Assembly: GCF_035046505.1 (NCBI RefSeq)
Contig: NC_089822.1
Span: 268,905,024-268,969,023, forward strand
Length of the DNA: 64,000 bases
Source: Tiliqua scincoides
Taxonomy: Eukaryota; Chordata; Lepidosauria; Squamata; Scincidae
Direction: 5' to 3'
Below are positions 49,401-61,301 of the stretch, one piece after another. Below the pieces are notes generated by a model. It was not told the origin of the DNA and ran no database searches. It saw nothing but the letters and a program-made list of their open reading frames with translations. The first letter of the stretch is position 1. Each line of letters opens with the position of its first letter. The position numbers were made by a program, and so were the translations under genes.

Positions 49401-52400
49401 CCTCCAGGGAGGGCAAAGGTGCATCTTTCATAAGAACATAAGCACTGCTGGATCAGGACACAGGCCCATCTAGTCCAGCTTCCTGTATCTCACAGTGGCC
49501 CACCAAATGCCCCAGGGAGCACACCAGATAACAAGAGACCTCATCCTGGTGCCCTCCCTTGCATCTGGCATTCTGACATAGCCCATTGCTAAAATCAGGA
49601 GGTTGCGCATTCACATCATGGCTTGTAACCCGTAATGGATTTTTCCTCCAGAAACTTGTCCAATCCCCTTTTAAAGGCATCCAGGCCACATGCCGTCACC
49701 ACATCCCGTGGCAAGGAGTTCCACAGCCCGACCACACGCTGAGTAAAGAAATATTTTCTCTTGTCTGTTCTAACTCTCCCAACACTCCATTTTAGTGGAT
49801 GTCCCCTGGTTCTGGTGTTATGTGAGAGTGAGAGAGATGCAGTCCATCCCCTGCATAATTTTGTATGTCTCAATCATGTCCCCCCTCAGGCACCTCTTTT
49901 CTAGACTGCAGAGTCCCCCACACTCTGTAGCCTTTCCTCATAAGGAAGGTGCCCCAGCCCAGTAATCATTTTGGTTGCTCTCTTCTGCACCTTTAACCAT
50001 TTCCACTATATCATTTTTGAGTTGCGGTGACCAGAACTGGACGCAATACTCCAGGTGTGGCCTTACCATCGATTTGTACAACGGCATTATAATATTAGCA
50101 GTCTTATTCTCAATACCTTTTCTAATGATCTCAAGCATGGAATTAGCCTTCTTCACTGTTGCTGCACATTGAGTTGGCACTTTCATTGAGTTGTCCACCA
50201 GCACCTCAAGATCTCTCTCCTTATCCATCACAGACAACTTCTTTGTCCCAATGTGCATGACTTTACATTTACTTACATTGAAACACACCTGCCATTTTGC
50301 TGCTCATTCTCCCAGTTTGGAGAGATCCTTCTGGACCTCCTCACAATCTCTTCTGGTCTTCACCACTCGGAAATATTTGGTGTCATCCACAAACTTGGCC
50401 ACCTCGATGCTGAGCCCTGTCTCCAGGTCATTTATGAACAGGTTGAAGAGCACCAGTGCCATGACAGATCCTTGGGGCACACTGCTTTTCACCTCTCTCC
50501 ACTGTGAAAATTGCCCATTGATACCCACTCTCTGTTTCCTGATCTTCAACCAGGTCCCAATCCATGAGAGGACCTGCCCTCAAATTCCCTGACTGTGGAG
50601 TTTTTTCAGTAGCCTTTGGTGAGGGACCATGTCAAACGCCTTCTGAAATTTCAGATATTTAATGTCCACGAGTTCTCCCGCATCCACATGCCTGTTGACC
50701 CCTTGTGAGGCAAAACGTACCCTTACAGAAGCCAGGCTGATTCTCCCTCAGCAAGGCTTGTTCGTCTGTGTGTTTTGAGATTCTATCTTTGATGAGGCAT
50801 TCCACCATCTTACCCGGTATAGATGTTAGGCTGACCGGCCTATAGTTTCCCGGGTCCCCCCTCTTTCCCTTTTAAAAGATTGGTGTAACATTTGCTATCC
50901 TCCAATCCTCTGGCACTGTGGCCGTTTTGAGGGACAAGTTGCATATTTTAGTCAAGAGATCAGCAACTTCATTCTTCAATTCCTTAATAACTCTTGGGTG
51001 GAGGCCATCAGGGCCTGGTGACTTATTGATCTTTAATTTATCAATGAGGTCTGAAACATCTTCTCTTTTAACATCCATCTGACTTAATTCCTTGGTCAGG
51101 AGGGGCCATTTGGGCAGCAGTATCTGCCCGAGGTCTTCTGCCGTGAAGACGGATGCAAAGAACTCATTTAATTTCTCTGCCATCTCTAAGTCTCCTTTTA
51201 TCTCCCCTTTCCCTCCCTCACCATCCAGAGGACCAACCGCTTCTCTGGCGGGTTTCCAGCTTCTAACATATTTGAAGAAGCTTTTATTATTCCCCTTAAT
51301 GTTGCTGGCCGTGTTTTCCTAATAGTTTCCCTCAGCCTCCTGTATCACCTTCTTACATTTCTTTTGCCACAGTTTATGTTCCTTTTTCTTCTCATTAGGG
51401 CAAGACTTCCATTTACGGAAGGGCTTCCTTGCCCTTTACGGACTCTCTAACTTGGCTCGTTAGCCATGCGGGCACCTCCTGGACTTAGTGGAGCCCTTCT
51501 TCCTTTGCAGTATACACTTCTGTTGGGCCTCTATTACTGTTGTTTTAAGCAGCCTCCATGCACTCTGGAGAGATTGGACTCTTTTTACCAGTGTAGGGGA
51601 CTCGTCACTGAATTGGACTCAAGTCGCAAAAATGCATGATTTTGGGTGATTCAGCAACTCATGTACATGGATGACTGAAAAAGACTTGAGTCAGGGCCGC
51701 CCTGACTTGCATTTATTCTGACAAGTACTGACTTGAGTCTACCTGTCTCTGGGTATACTTGCTTACTGTTTCCGCAGTGTGGAGAACCTTGGGGGGGCAA
51801 ACATTCTGATCGAGCAAGAGGGGTGGTGGTGGGAGTGAGCTCTTTTTCCCCATTCTGATAGGAAGGAAGGAACCAATGATCATTGGAGAAAGTATGGGCT
51901 TTTGGATATTTTTATTGGTTGAAGGGGAGCAGGAGGAGGAGCCCAAGGAGTTTCTTGCCTTACAATTGGCTGCAAAAGCTCCACAAGGCAGGTGGAAACT
52001 CTTTTGTCCAGTTCTACTTTCGAAGCTTAGGACTTCTTGGCTCTGTTGTTACACTTGGGGGAGCAAGCCTCATTGAATGACCAGCTGAAGTGGGACTACT
52101 TCTGAGTAAAACTGCAAGGATTGGGTCATCCTGGTAAGCCTCCCAGCTGCTGTTTGTGACCCTCCTCCCTCTTGCCGCTTCTGTCCCAGCTCTCACTCAG
52201 TTCCTCCCACCCTCCTGCCCTCTTTACGGATGGGCAGGAACATCAGGGGACTGCTCAAAGACGGCTCCGACACACTCTCCACTGGCAGCGGCCCCATTTT
52301 TTCCACAGTTGGCTTTTTAAAGGGGGAGGGACTCGATTCGAGTCCATTAGAGTCGCTAAAGGGTGACTCGAAGACTCGGAAAGTGCCCCCGTTATGACTC

Positions 52401-55400
52401 AAGTTGAGTCGTGGGGGGCAGTGACTCAGTAACTTGACTCGAGTCAAGCCATGCTGAGTTTTCCCAACAGTGCTTTTTACCTTGCGTTTCCACTTCCTTC
52501 TGACTAGCTTCCTCATTTGAGGGAATTCTTCCCTTTGGAAGTCAAGGGTTTTTGTACCAGATTTGCTTGGCACTTTTCCCCCGACATGCATGGCAAAACA
52601 GATCACAGCATGGTCGCTGTTCCCCAATGGCTCAGTAACATTGACATCTCTAACCAAGTCCTGAGTGCCGCACAATATTAAATCCAGAGTCACCTGCCCT
52701 CTGGTGGGCTCCATGACTAGCTGTTGCAAGGCATAGTCATTTAGCATGTCAAGGAATCCGGTCTCTCTTTTGTGACCAGAACATGAATTGACCCAGTCGA
52801 TGTGAGGATAATTGAAGTCCCCCATGATTACAACCCTGTCTCTCCTCGATACCTCCCTAATCTGTTTCCTCATTTCAAGGTACCCTTCAGGTTTCTGGTC
52901 CGATAGCATGCCCCTAGTATTACATCGCTCCTCCAACCTGGTAATTTAACCCACGGAGATTCTATGGTGGAGCAGGACCAGCCTTCATTCTCTACTTCTA
53001 TCCCTTCCTTAACATAAATGGCCACCCCGCCTCCAACACGCCCCTCCCTGTCGCTCCTATAGAGTTTATAGCCCGGAATTGCGGTTTCCCACTGTTTCTT
53101 CGCATTCCACCAGGTTTCCGTTATGCCCACTATGTCAATGTTTTCCCTAGTAACGAAACTTTCCAGTTGTCCCATCTTTGCTCAGAGACTTTGGGCATTT
53201 GCATAAAAGCACTTGTATATGGAGCCCCCCAAAATGGACTGCATATTTGCTCCTTTATCCCTGCAGCCTCTCATTCCGCTGGACTGGCTATCACTTCCCA
53301 TCATGCTTCCACTCCCAGTTCCCATTCTGTCACTACTTTGTTGTTGTTTCCAGCCCATTTGATCTTCACAACACCCTGGAAAAGTAGGGGAGGCTCAGCA
53401 AGAAGGTGAAGAACTTGAGGTTACTCTCAGGGAATTGCATGGCTGAGTGCAGGGATTTGATCTCCTGCTTGACCCCAAGCATTAATGACTACACTATGCT
53501 TAGGACCAACCTTAGGAGTTGTGGGGCCCAATGAGAAATATATTTGCAGGGGCCCCTATTCACCAAAACAAGCAGCAGCGGTGAGCCTGGGGCTAATGGC
53601 ACCCACACAAATTACAGCACCAGAGAGTAATGTAACTGTCAACTGCTTTAGTTGGGCGCTGATTTTGAGCCAATTGGACCCAAGGGCAGCTGGGTGCTTG
53701 CTGCAGTCTCCTTGTGATACCTTGGCATAGAAGATTTAATGCTGTAGCATTGGCTACAGAGCTAGGTGCCAGCTGCAGGTGCTCTGCTCCTCTAGGCTCA
53801 GGGTCTGATTCAATCAAACTTGTCAAATTGCCCTAAGGCTGGCCCTGTCTCAGGGACCACATGTTCTCTGGGACCACATGGACTTGCTCAGTCCAGGCTG
53901 TGTCTTGTCTGCTGACTTGGCGCAGTGCTGCCTTGAAATGGCCTCTCAGACTCAGGCAAGTGTCACAATCTGCCAGCCTAGTGCAGGGCCCCCCTTAGGA
54001 GTGGAGCCCAGTTTGATGAAATTGGTCAAATTTGCCTAAGGCTGCCCCTAACTATGCAGCCCTTGAAAGATGTTGCAGGGTAAGCAATCTTCTGTGTTGC
54101 CTCATTTTCCATCTCACCTCTTGTGATGGAGGGACGTTCTGGTCAATAGCAGGCAGGCAGGCAGGGACATTCTGGTCCAGAAGTTGGAGGGGCTTTCTCA
54201 ACAATTGCCTTCAAAGTTGCACATGTTGGCACCTCTGAGATGCACAGGAGGCCAAGCCAGTCTCAACACAGGAAATGCCCCAGTGCTTCTGCCAAAGAGG
54301 CAGGCACCTAGCTGTCTCCAGTAAAAGTTCTTCATTCCTTTTCTGTATGGTTTCAGAGCCCAGCTGGGCAGTCCCCTCCTTCCCTGATGATGCAAGAGAG
54401 CTCAGGGCTGGCCTTAGGAGCTGCGGGGTCCAGTGGGAAACATTCTTTGGAGGGCCTCCTCAGGTTCACAGCCAAGGTCTGAAGAATCTTAGTGATATAA
54501 ATAAAATGTATTCTAGACATTCTGTCTCTGTGATAGAATGGAAAGCAATCAGAAGTGCCCTTAAAAAGTACATGTGCATTAATGGACCAAATGGATCTAA
54601 GCACATTTTAATATAAAATTACATACATGTGAGTCTACACGCAAAGAAACAAAATACGTAGATTAGCTTTGAAAAATAATTACAGGTTGAGTGTTAACAC
54701 TGAATGCTAAAAATTGCATTAAATGAAATCCATTTTAAAAAACAATGACCCTTTGCTCAGTGGTTTAAAAATAACCTCACTTACCATTGTAATATAGGAC
54801 AGCAATGGCAGGCAGGCAGGCAGGCAGGCAGGCAATCAATCAATCAATCAATCAATCGCTCTCCAGGTTCTTAGAAAGGCATCTCTCCATGGCAAACCAT
54901 CTTCTCTTCCTCCTGATGATTATCACCTCCACTTTGCAGCTTTGCATTCTCTCACATGCTCCAGGGGGAAGGGGTTTGCCTTGGCATGAAGCCTTTCTAA
55001 GCACCTGGAGAGCGATTGATTGATTGATTGATTGTCTGCCTGTCTGCTACTGCTCTCCCGCATTACAGTGGTAAGCAATGGAAAATTTTTAAACCACAGA
55101 GCAAAAGGATGTTTTTCCTTTAATTTAAAGAGCTCTTCTCATCAGTTGAGTTAACCAAGAGTGAAAACTCTGTGGATAATTGGGTCATACCTATAGTAAA
55201 AGTCACTTGTTTTAGTGACTGAAATGGTTTAGTATAAATTTTATTTTTATTTTTTATTTTTACCCTTGCGTGGGGGCCCCTTAGGCGCTGGATCTAATTG
55301 GGAGCAATTGGTCCAGTTAGCTTAAAGCCAGCCCTCTGTGAGCTGACATCCGAAGGAGGAGATCTGCTGCCCTGATCACGTTAGTGATCATTCATTGTTC

Positions 55401-58400
55401 ATAGACAAAGGATTATAAATTTTTCCCCATCTCTGCTCTCTTGCAAAGACCTTCAGCCTTTCCCACCTCCCTCAGCTGCTCTGCTGGAGAAAAGCAGCCC
55501 CTTCCCCCATTTTCCTAGACATACTGAAAAGGTTATCCTGTAAATCCCACTCTCCAATATGCAGCTGTTGCTGTGGGAGGAGGAGGGACACACACCCATG
55601 CATCTGTGGCTGAAATGAGAACTGCATGAGCACATAGAATACCCACCACCCCTTGTCCCCCACCCAGCACCCTCTTTCACACACATACCCCTGCTTGAGA
55701 CTCACCTGGCAGACTGGAGGATGCAATGAAAACTCCCCCCCCCCCCAAAGACAGCAAGCTCCAAAATGAGCAAGCAGGAATCCACTTCTATGTGCAGGTG
55801 GCAGCACAAAAGCTCATGCGCTTGGACAGAAACTCCCTCGTTCCTGTGCAGATGTGCAATCCTCACACACCTGGTAATACAGTTTAGTGGTGAGAGGGCC
55901 CAGCACTCTGCATATGCTCAGATGCACTGCAGTTTGTCAGAGATATTCCTGTGTGCAGAACAGAATTAGCAGCCCCTGGGAAAGGTGTTGGTGTTGCAGA
56001 GGGTTCCTTCTGCAAATGCACCCACATCCCATCTTCTTTATTTGGGAGGTGAAAGTGGCCAAGGCAAAGAGAGTCTGGTGCCCCCTTCCACTGTTCAGCT
56101 TGGCTGCTTGTCCTGGGAACAGCAGAAGGGAGTTGCACAGAGAGGCATCAAGGTTGTGGAGAAACACCAATGTCTAGGGTGAGGCTGCGGGTTGGTTCCG
56201 ATCAGGGGGCAGGGTGGTGGGACCTCTGGGGTAAGAAGGAAGCATTAGGTGCTGACCTTGTCCCTCTTTTTCAGTCGCTCCTTCAGCAACAGTGTACCCC
56301 AAAAAGCCCGTGGAAATGGGGGACCCCAATGTGCTCATCTGCTTTGTGGACCAGATCTTTCCCCCAGTGCTGAACATCACGTGGCTGAAGAACGGGGAGG
56401 TGGTTTCCCAGGGTGTGATGGAGACTAGCTTCTACCCCAGCTCAGAGGGCAACTTCCGCAAGTTCTCCTACCTGCCCTTCATCCCGGAGCCTGGAGACAT
56501 CTATGTCTGCAAAGTGGACCACTGGGGCCTGACCGAGAGCCTGAGCAGGCTGTGGTGTAAGTGGGGAGGGGTGGTATTCTGAACCTTGAAAAGGCATCAA
56601 GTCAGGGCTAAGAAAAACAAAGTTGAGAGATGAAGAATGTGTGTGAGTGAAGCCCAGCTGCTTGTTGCATGATTGATTCTGCCTCTGCCAGCCCAAGGAA
56701 AGAATAAGAGTAGCCACGCCAGAGGCCTGCTCAGTCCCCTTCAGGGGTGTGGTGGGACATTTTAATGGGCATGAGCTTGTCATAAAACCTCCCCATGCTA
56801 TAACCATGCCCCATTAAGACTGTCATTCTGTCCACACTTTCCTGAGATTAAGCCTCACTGAACAGAAGACATGCACGGGATTGTGCTCTAACAAGAACAA
56901 AGAAACAACTTGATTTTTTTTCCTTGGAGTGTTTCATTCTCCCTCCATTTATTCCTACTTCAAAAAGTATCATATTTCATTTAAAGGTGTGGCTCTTATC
57001 ATCCCAGATCCTTGGAATGGGCTGTAAAATTGTTAAAACAACTGTATAAACATTGAAGGGTGGGATTAAAGAAGTATGTCCCCCTGTTTTTGAATTTGCA
57101 CAGGGTTGGGTAACATGAATTACATAACATCAGAAGAGCCCTGCCCCACTGGATTAGGCTAAAGACCCATCTAGTCCAGCTTCCTGTATTTCACAGTGGC
57201 CCACCAGATGCCTCATTCTGAGGTGGCCTACTTCCAAACCAGGTTGCGCATACCCATCATGGCTTGTAACCTGTGATGAACTTTTCTCCAGAAATCTGTC
57301 CAATCCCCTTTTAAAGGTATCCAGGCCAGATGCCATCACCACATCCTGTGGCAAGTAATTCCACAGACTAATTACTTGCTGGATAAAGAAATATTTTCTT
57401 TTGTCTCTCTCCTGACACTCAATTTTAGAGGATGCCTCTTGGTTCTGGTGTTGTGCGAGAGGAACAAGAACACTAGGGAAAAGAACATCCCCCTATCCAT
57501 ACCCTGCATAATATTATACGTCAACCTTGTCCCCCCTTAGGCACCTTTTTTCTAGACTGAAGAGCCCCAAACACTGTAGCCTTTCCTCGTAAGAGAAGTG
57601 CCCCAGCTGAGTCATCGTTTTGGTTGCACTCTTCTGCACTTTTTCTATTTCCACTATGTCTTTTTTGAGATGTGGCGACCAGAACTGGACACAATACTCC
57701 AGGTGTGGCCTTACCATTGATTTGTACAATGGTATTATATTAGCTGTTTTATTCTCAATCTCCTTTTTTAATAAGCCCAAGCATGGAATTGGCCTTCTTC
57801 ACCACTGCCACACATTGGGTTGACACTTGCATTGAGCTGTCCACCACCACCCCAAGATCTCTCTCCAGAGCTGTCACAGACAGTTTAGAACCCATTAGCC
57901 CAGTGGTTCTCAAACATTTTAGCCCAGGACACTTTTTAGCATGATAATCTGTTGGGACCCACCGGAAGTGATGTCATTACCCTGGAAGTGATGTCATGGC
58001 TAGAAGTGACATCATCAAGCAGGAAAAATCTGTAACAATCCTAGACTGCAATCCTAGTCCACACTTACCCTGAAGTAAGCCCCATTGACTATCATTGTTA
58101 AAAGCATATACACTGTAGCTTGTTAAATGTACAGATCTCCTCAAATACAGTAACATATGCATCAAGTCTAATGTACTAAAAATAAAATACTGAAATGAAT
58201 GTGGACCTGTCCTGATCCACAGTTTGAGAAACAGTGCATTAGCCTCTATGTGAAGTTTTGATTTTTTGTCCCAATGTATATTACTTTACACTCACTTACA
58301 TTGAAATGTATCTGCCATTTTGCATCCCATTCTCTTTGGAGAGATCCTTCTGGAGCTCTTCACAATCCCTTCTGGTCTTCAACACCTGGAAATTTTCTTG

Positions 58401-60425
58401 CCATCTACAAACTTGACCACCTTGCTGCTTAACCCTGTCTCCAGGTTAGGAGAGACATACTGTCCCTCAGGAAGCCTGTGGGAAAGATGATGACCCAAGA
58501 CACTTATATAGCCCCTTAGGCACGTTTCTCAGTTTGCCCCCGGCTGAGCCTGATGCTTTTCAGGCAAGGTCCTTGGGAAGCATTCCAGCTTATGATATCA
58601 CCTACTGCCGGAGAGGTCCTGAGCTCCACGCCGTGGTCCACTCTGTGTCTGGGCTTCACCTTTATCTTTGCAGCCATCTGGAACCTACAACTTTTCTTCC
58701 AGGATGCTGAATCCTGTGCCCCCAGCTGCCCTCGTGCCGTTGGGAGCATGGTGTGACTAGGTGCACCTTAGGCGCCACCTTAGGTGTAAGCAACGTGTCA
58801 CTTATGGGCGCCTTGGAGAGGTTACTAGGAGAACTGCAAGGCATCTTGGCCAGGAAGGGGAGAATTGACAGGACGCTGGGATCTCTGGTCCCATAGTGCA
58901 GAAAATAAGATGGGTGGGGGGAGAGGGGAGGACTCGTGGGTCCTGCACCCACTGCCCAAGCTCACCTCTCCTCTGTCTGTACTCTCCCTTCCCAGACTCC
59001 AAGGAGCCAACTCTCCTCCCAGAGACGACGGAGAACATGGTGTGTGCCCTGGGCCTGTTGATGGGTATTGTGGGCATTGTTGCTGGCACCATCCTCTGCT
59101 TCAAGGCCAGGCAGGGGGATGGGGGCAGCCGTCTCCGGGGCATCAGGTAACTCACTCTGGGGGGGGGGTAACGCGCATGGGGCATGTGTGTGTTTTGACA
59201 TGGTGCTAAGGGATGGGTGTGGTCCTGCTCAGATCTCTTATGTCTCTCTCTCAGTCCTTCAAGTCCCATTTAGGCCTCAGCCTGGAGCATGCTGGGAGCC
59301 ACATGTCACTCCAATTCTGTTTGAGCCCCATATTTCAGAGCCAGAGAACACCCCAGCTCCTGGATTGGGCCCAGGACCCATCTAGCCAGTTTCACCACAC
59401 TGACCCCCCCCCAATGCCCCAAAGGAGAGCCACCAAGTGGGGCAGAAAGACCTCAGCCCCCCCCCCCAATAGCACCTCTCAGGACCTGCTGTTCAGAAGC
59501 AGACTGAAGACCAGTTTGGAGCAGTCACTCTTTGGCTCCTCAACAGGAGGACACATGTTCTCTGTTCACCCATTTAGTGGCCCCAGCCTGGCTGGGAGGC
59601 TGTGTGCCTACAGGAGGTACAGAAATCCAGACCCTTGTTGCCTTTCTCAAAGAGCAGATCAGTGGCGGGGCCTTTGTGTTCTCAGCCCCCAAGTGCTGAC
59701 TATAACTATTGAAAACATTGCTGAACTGCTCTTCCAGAGGCACAAGGGCAGAATCAGGCAGAGGCAGGAGTCGCCCCTGCCTCTCTCCTGGTGGGAGCTG
59801 ATTGCAGGTGGTTTCCATCTGTAAGGAGGAAGGGGGATTTCTGACTTTGTGCCTCCTTCTCCAGGTCGCTCACCGGGTGGGCCAAGGAATCCCAGACTAT
59901 GCTTCCAGAATAAATGGCATCAGGGAGAAGGAACACCTTTCCACTCAGGCACTTATTTTCTTTCAGAGGATGTAGATATTTGGCTGTGACAGGATGTTCA
60001 GATTATCTTTTTGGAGGCAAAGAAGATGCAGGGAATGGAGACAAGGAAAAAGGGAATGTTTTGTATGGAGGCAGGGAGACAGAGGCTGCAGATGTGCCGT
60101 CACCTGTCTTGTGGTCTGAGATGAGGAGAATGCCTCCCCACTAACAACACCTCTTGTCCCCAGGGGTTGGGTTGAGGAAGTCCAGACTTTGTTTCCAGAA
60201 TAAATGACATCAGGGAGGAGGAACACTTTTCCAATCAGGCATTTATTTTCCTTCAGAGAATGTAGATTTCTAGCAAGTGCCAGGATGTTCAGAAGGGAAG
60301 GTTTTTATAGAGGCAAATAAGGCCGGGAGAGAGTTGCAAACATGTGGGAGTCGTCCATCTTGTGGTCCGAAAGTAGGAGGAGGATACCTCCACCCTAACA
60401 GCATCTCTCCTTCCTTTTCAGATAA
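44645..60425 (+). CDS. MHC class II alpha chain, gene B
   Basis: This second class II alpha chain is paralogous to alpha A and expected to pair with beta B. Coding exons are 44645-44726, 48589-48846, 56275-56556, 58996-59146 and 60422-60425, totalling 777 nt and 258 residues. Residues 1-27 are signal, 28-113 alpha1, 114-207 the Ig-like alpha2 (LICFVDQIF and [11 protein letters not shown] cysteines), and 208-258 connecting peptide, helix and tail. [17 protein letters not shown] matches DRA closely. Residues aligned with DRA N62 and R76 are isoleucine and leucine; N69 is kept. Introns 2 (7.4 kb) and 3 (2.4 kb) are enlarged by CR1 insertions. The stop codon is split between exons 4 and 5. The gene looks intact. 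Confidence 0.95.
45240..45600. repeat. dispersed DNA-transposon-like repeat, reverse copy
   Basis: It is the reverse of 35000-35380, with CAACACCCCAGGTGGTGGGC and CACTGGTTTTTTGGCTGTAC. It lies in alpha B intron 1. Confidence 0.6.
45601..46420. other. alpha B intron 1, unassigned
   Basis: No exon is seen. A possible MITE begins at 46251 (TACAGGTCCAGCCTATTTAT) and may end near 46800 (GTCTCAACCTGTA). Confidence 0.35.
46421..46464. repeat. (AG)22 microsatellite
   Basis: An uninterrupted AG run of about 44 bp in alpha B intron 1. Confidence 0.95.
47320..47700. repeat. dispersed DNA-transposon-like repeat, two pieces
   Basis: GACACCACTAGTGACCAAAA and GGAATAATACCATCATGTCA at 47320, and GACACCAACAGTGACCAAAA at 47627, belong to the 35091-35380 family. 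Confidence 0.55.
48298..48485. repeat. 144-bp-spaced direct repeat upstream of alpha1 exon
   Basis: The block TTTGTGGCTGAGGTTTACCG to GGCTCCCAC (48298-48341) recurs at 48442-48485. GGTGGGTAGAC occurs five times in the region. Confidence 0.65.
48589..48846 (+). CDS. alpha B exon 2, alpha1 peptide-binding domain
   Basis: The 258-nt exon reads [20 protein letters not shown] onward with SNRT at the conserved glycosylation site. [20 protein letters not shown] spans positions 57-76. Confidence 0.96.
49431..53200 (-). mobile_element. CR1 LINE, nearly complete ORF2 (endonuclease and RT)
   Basis: The 3' end lies at 49431. Going upstream on the minus strand are RT motifs ([13 protein letters not shown]), the segment before RT ([20 protein letters not shown]), and the endonuclease ([33 protein letters not shown]) up to about 53175. 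It is the longest LINE here. Several frame breaks and an 884-bp hAT insert make it inactive. It fills much of alpha B intron 2. Confidence 0.9.
51589..52472. mobile_element. 884-bp hAT-type element inside the CR1
   Basis: The exact 8-bp repeat CTTTTTAC flanks it (51581-51588, 52473-52480). Ends CAGTGTAGGGGA and TTTTCCCAACAGTG are roughly inverted. The interior is rich in GACTCGAGTC-like motifs, as at 11398-11864. Confidence 0.85.
53350..53500 (+). repeat. MIR SINE relic
   Basis: TTGATCTTCACAACACCCTG, TGGCTGAGTGCAGGGATTTG and flanking order follow MIR. Paralogue of 25215-25365. Confidence 0.7.
53501..53848. repeat. DNA element with CCTTAGG termini
   Basis: ACCAACCTTAGGAG at the left and CCCTAAGGCTGGCCCTG at the right are inverted. 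A partial copy lies at about 53980-54050 and a large one at 54404-55332. Confidence 0.55.
54404..55332. mobile_element. DNA element with CCTTAGG termini and internal palindrome
   Basis: It starts GGGCTGGCCTTAGGAG and ends AGCTTAAAGCCAGCCCTC. A long palindrome occupies 54747-55111. It lies in alpha B intron 2 and is absent from alpha A. Confidence 0.55.
54747..55111. repeat. imperfect palindrome with mirrored microsatellites
   Basis: The left arm (54747-54880) carries (GGCA)n then (ATCA)n then CGCTCTCCAGGTTCTTAG. The right arm (54991-55111) carries the complements, CACCTGGAGAGCG then (ATTG)n then CTGCCTGTCTGC. Outer parts also pair: TTTGCTCAGTGGTTTAAAAA with TTTTTAAACCACAGAGCAAA. Confidence 0.9.
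56275..56556 (+). CDS. alpha B exon 3, alpha2 immunoglobulin domain
   Basis: The 282-nt exon begins [20 protein letters not shown], with LNITWLKNG and [20 protein letters not shown]. Highly similar to alpha A; it ends in phase 1. Confidence 0.97.
57127..58452 (-). mobile_element. older CR1 LINE fragment in alpha B intron 3
   Basis: The CR1 3' end is at 57127; coding remnants ([20 protein letters not shown]) follow. It is more diverged than other copies and is interrupted at 57901-58236 by a hAT element. Confidence 0.85.
57901..58236. repeat. 336-bp hAT MITE, complete
   Basis: Ends CAGTGGTTCTCAAAC and GTTTGAGAAACAGTG are inverted, with the exact 8-bp repeat CATTAGCC (57893-57900, 58237-58244). 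A short AATCCTA-family MITE is nested near 58047-58102. Confidence 0.9.
58996..59146 (+). CDS. alpha B exon 4, connecting peptide, membrane helix and tail
   Basis: It encodes [20 protein letters not shown], helix [12 protein letters not shown] and tail [16 protein letters not shown]. Length (151 nt) and phase equal alpha A. Confidence 0.95.
59875..60421 (+). repeat. ~290-bp tandem duplication in alpha B intron 4
   Basis: Copy 1 (59875-60164) and copy 2 (60165-60421) share CAGAATAAATGGCATCAGGG and TTATTTTCTTTCAGAGGATG-type blocks at a 290-bp offset. Alpha A has one copy. Each copy ends in an acceptor-like CAG. Confidence 0.8.
60422..60425 (+). CDS. alpha B exon 5, final base of Arg codon and stop
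   Basis: Acceptor TTCCTTTTCAG then ATAA, as in alpha A; the rest of the exon is 3' UTR. Confidence 0.85.
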
Positions 60426-60741
60426 TTTTGGGCGGCAGCATACAGACCACTCCTCTCCTCTCCTTTGTGCCTCTTGCTAAGGCTTTGTTGCTGTGATCAG
60501 CTTGAAGGACCTGGTACCTGCTCACCCGACTGACCCACTTGGTCCCACTCACAGTTCCTGGCTGGCTGCAAATAAGCAGGGCGCCTGATGCGACTGAGCT
60601 GTTCCAATGGCTTGAGCTGGCCTAGGAACGACATACCCAAAGGACTTGTAAACTCTGCCCTTCAAAACAGGGGCTTACTTTCTGCTAATCACAGGATGGG
60701 ATGAGAATCTCTGAGGGGCAGGGAAGCTACTATACCTGCCC

Positions 60742-60747
60742 ATTAAA
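60742..60747 (+). terminator. alpha B poly(A) signal ATTAAA
   Basis: ATTAAA in CTGCCCATTAAAAATC, 317 nt after the stop, in the same context as alpha A. Confidence 0.75.
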
Positions 60748-60996
60748 AATCTTTCTCCTCTTGGAGACTTCTCACCAGGTCTCGCTCCCATATTTTTCAA
60801 GCCTGCCCTATGAGCTAGAAACTTGGGTTTTCTTTTAACAGAAGGTGACTTTCTTAGCATACTGAATTCTGCCTCTAATATACTGTACAGAATGATTTGC
60901 GGAAAACTCTCAAGCCTGTCCTGTGAATGGGGTGAATTCCCAGCACTTTTAGAGGCAGCAGAACATGGAACAGACCTTCAACCTGTGTGCTGAAGA

Positions 60997-61267
60997 CAGT
61001 GATTTTCAACCTTTTTCAACTCACAGCACTTACAAGGCACTAAAATTGTCAAGGCTGCCAGTGGGGGGGTGGGCACACATCCCCCATTAACCATACTAAT
61101 AATGGTTCTTCCCCCAAATTTCTGTGGCACACCTGTGGACCACTCACAGTACACCAATGCAGCTCACAGCAGGGCGAGGAGGCCAGGGCCCCAGACACCG
61201 CCCTTCTCTTCCCTTGAGAATTGGGCAGCAAACCAATGTGCCATGGCACAGTGGTTGAAAATGGTTG
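60997..61267. repeat. hAT-type MITE
   Basis: It starts CAGTGATTTTCAACC and ends GGTTGAAAATGGTTG, with 8-bp flanks GCTGAAGA and GCTTAAGA. The paralogous site near 30468 is empty. Same family as 102-330. Confidence 0.8.
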
Positions 61268-61301
61268 GCTTAAGAACTTGGACAGAGTTCTGGGCAGCTT
61301 T

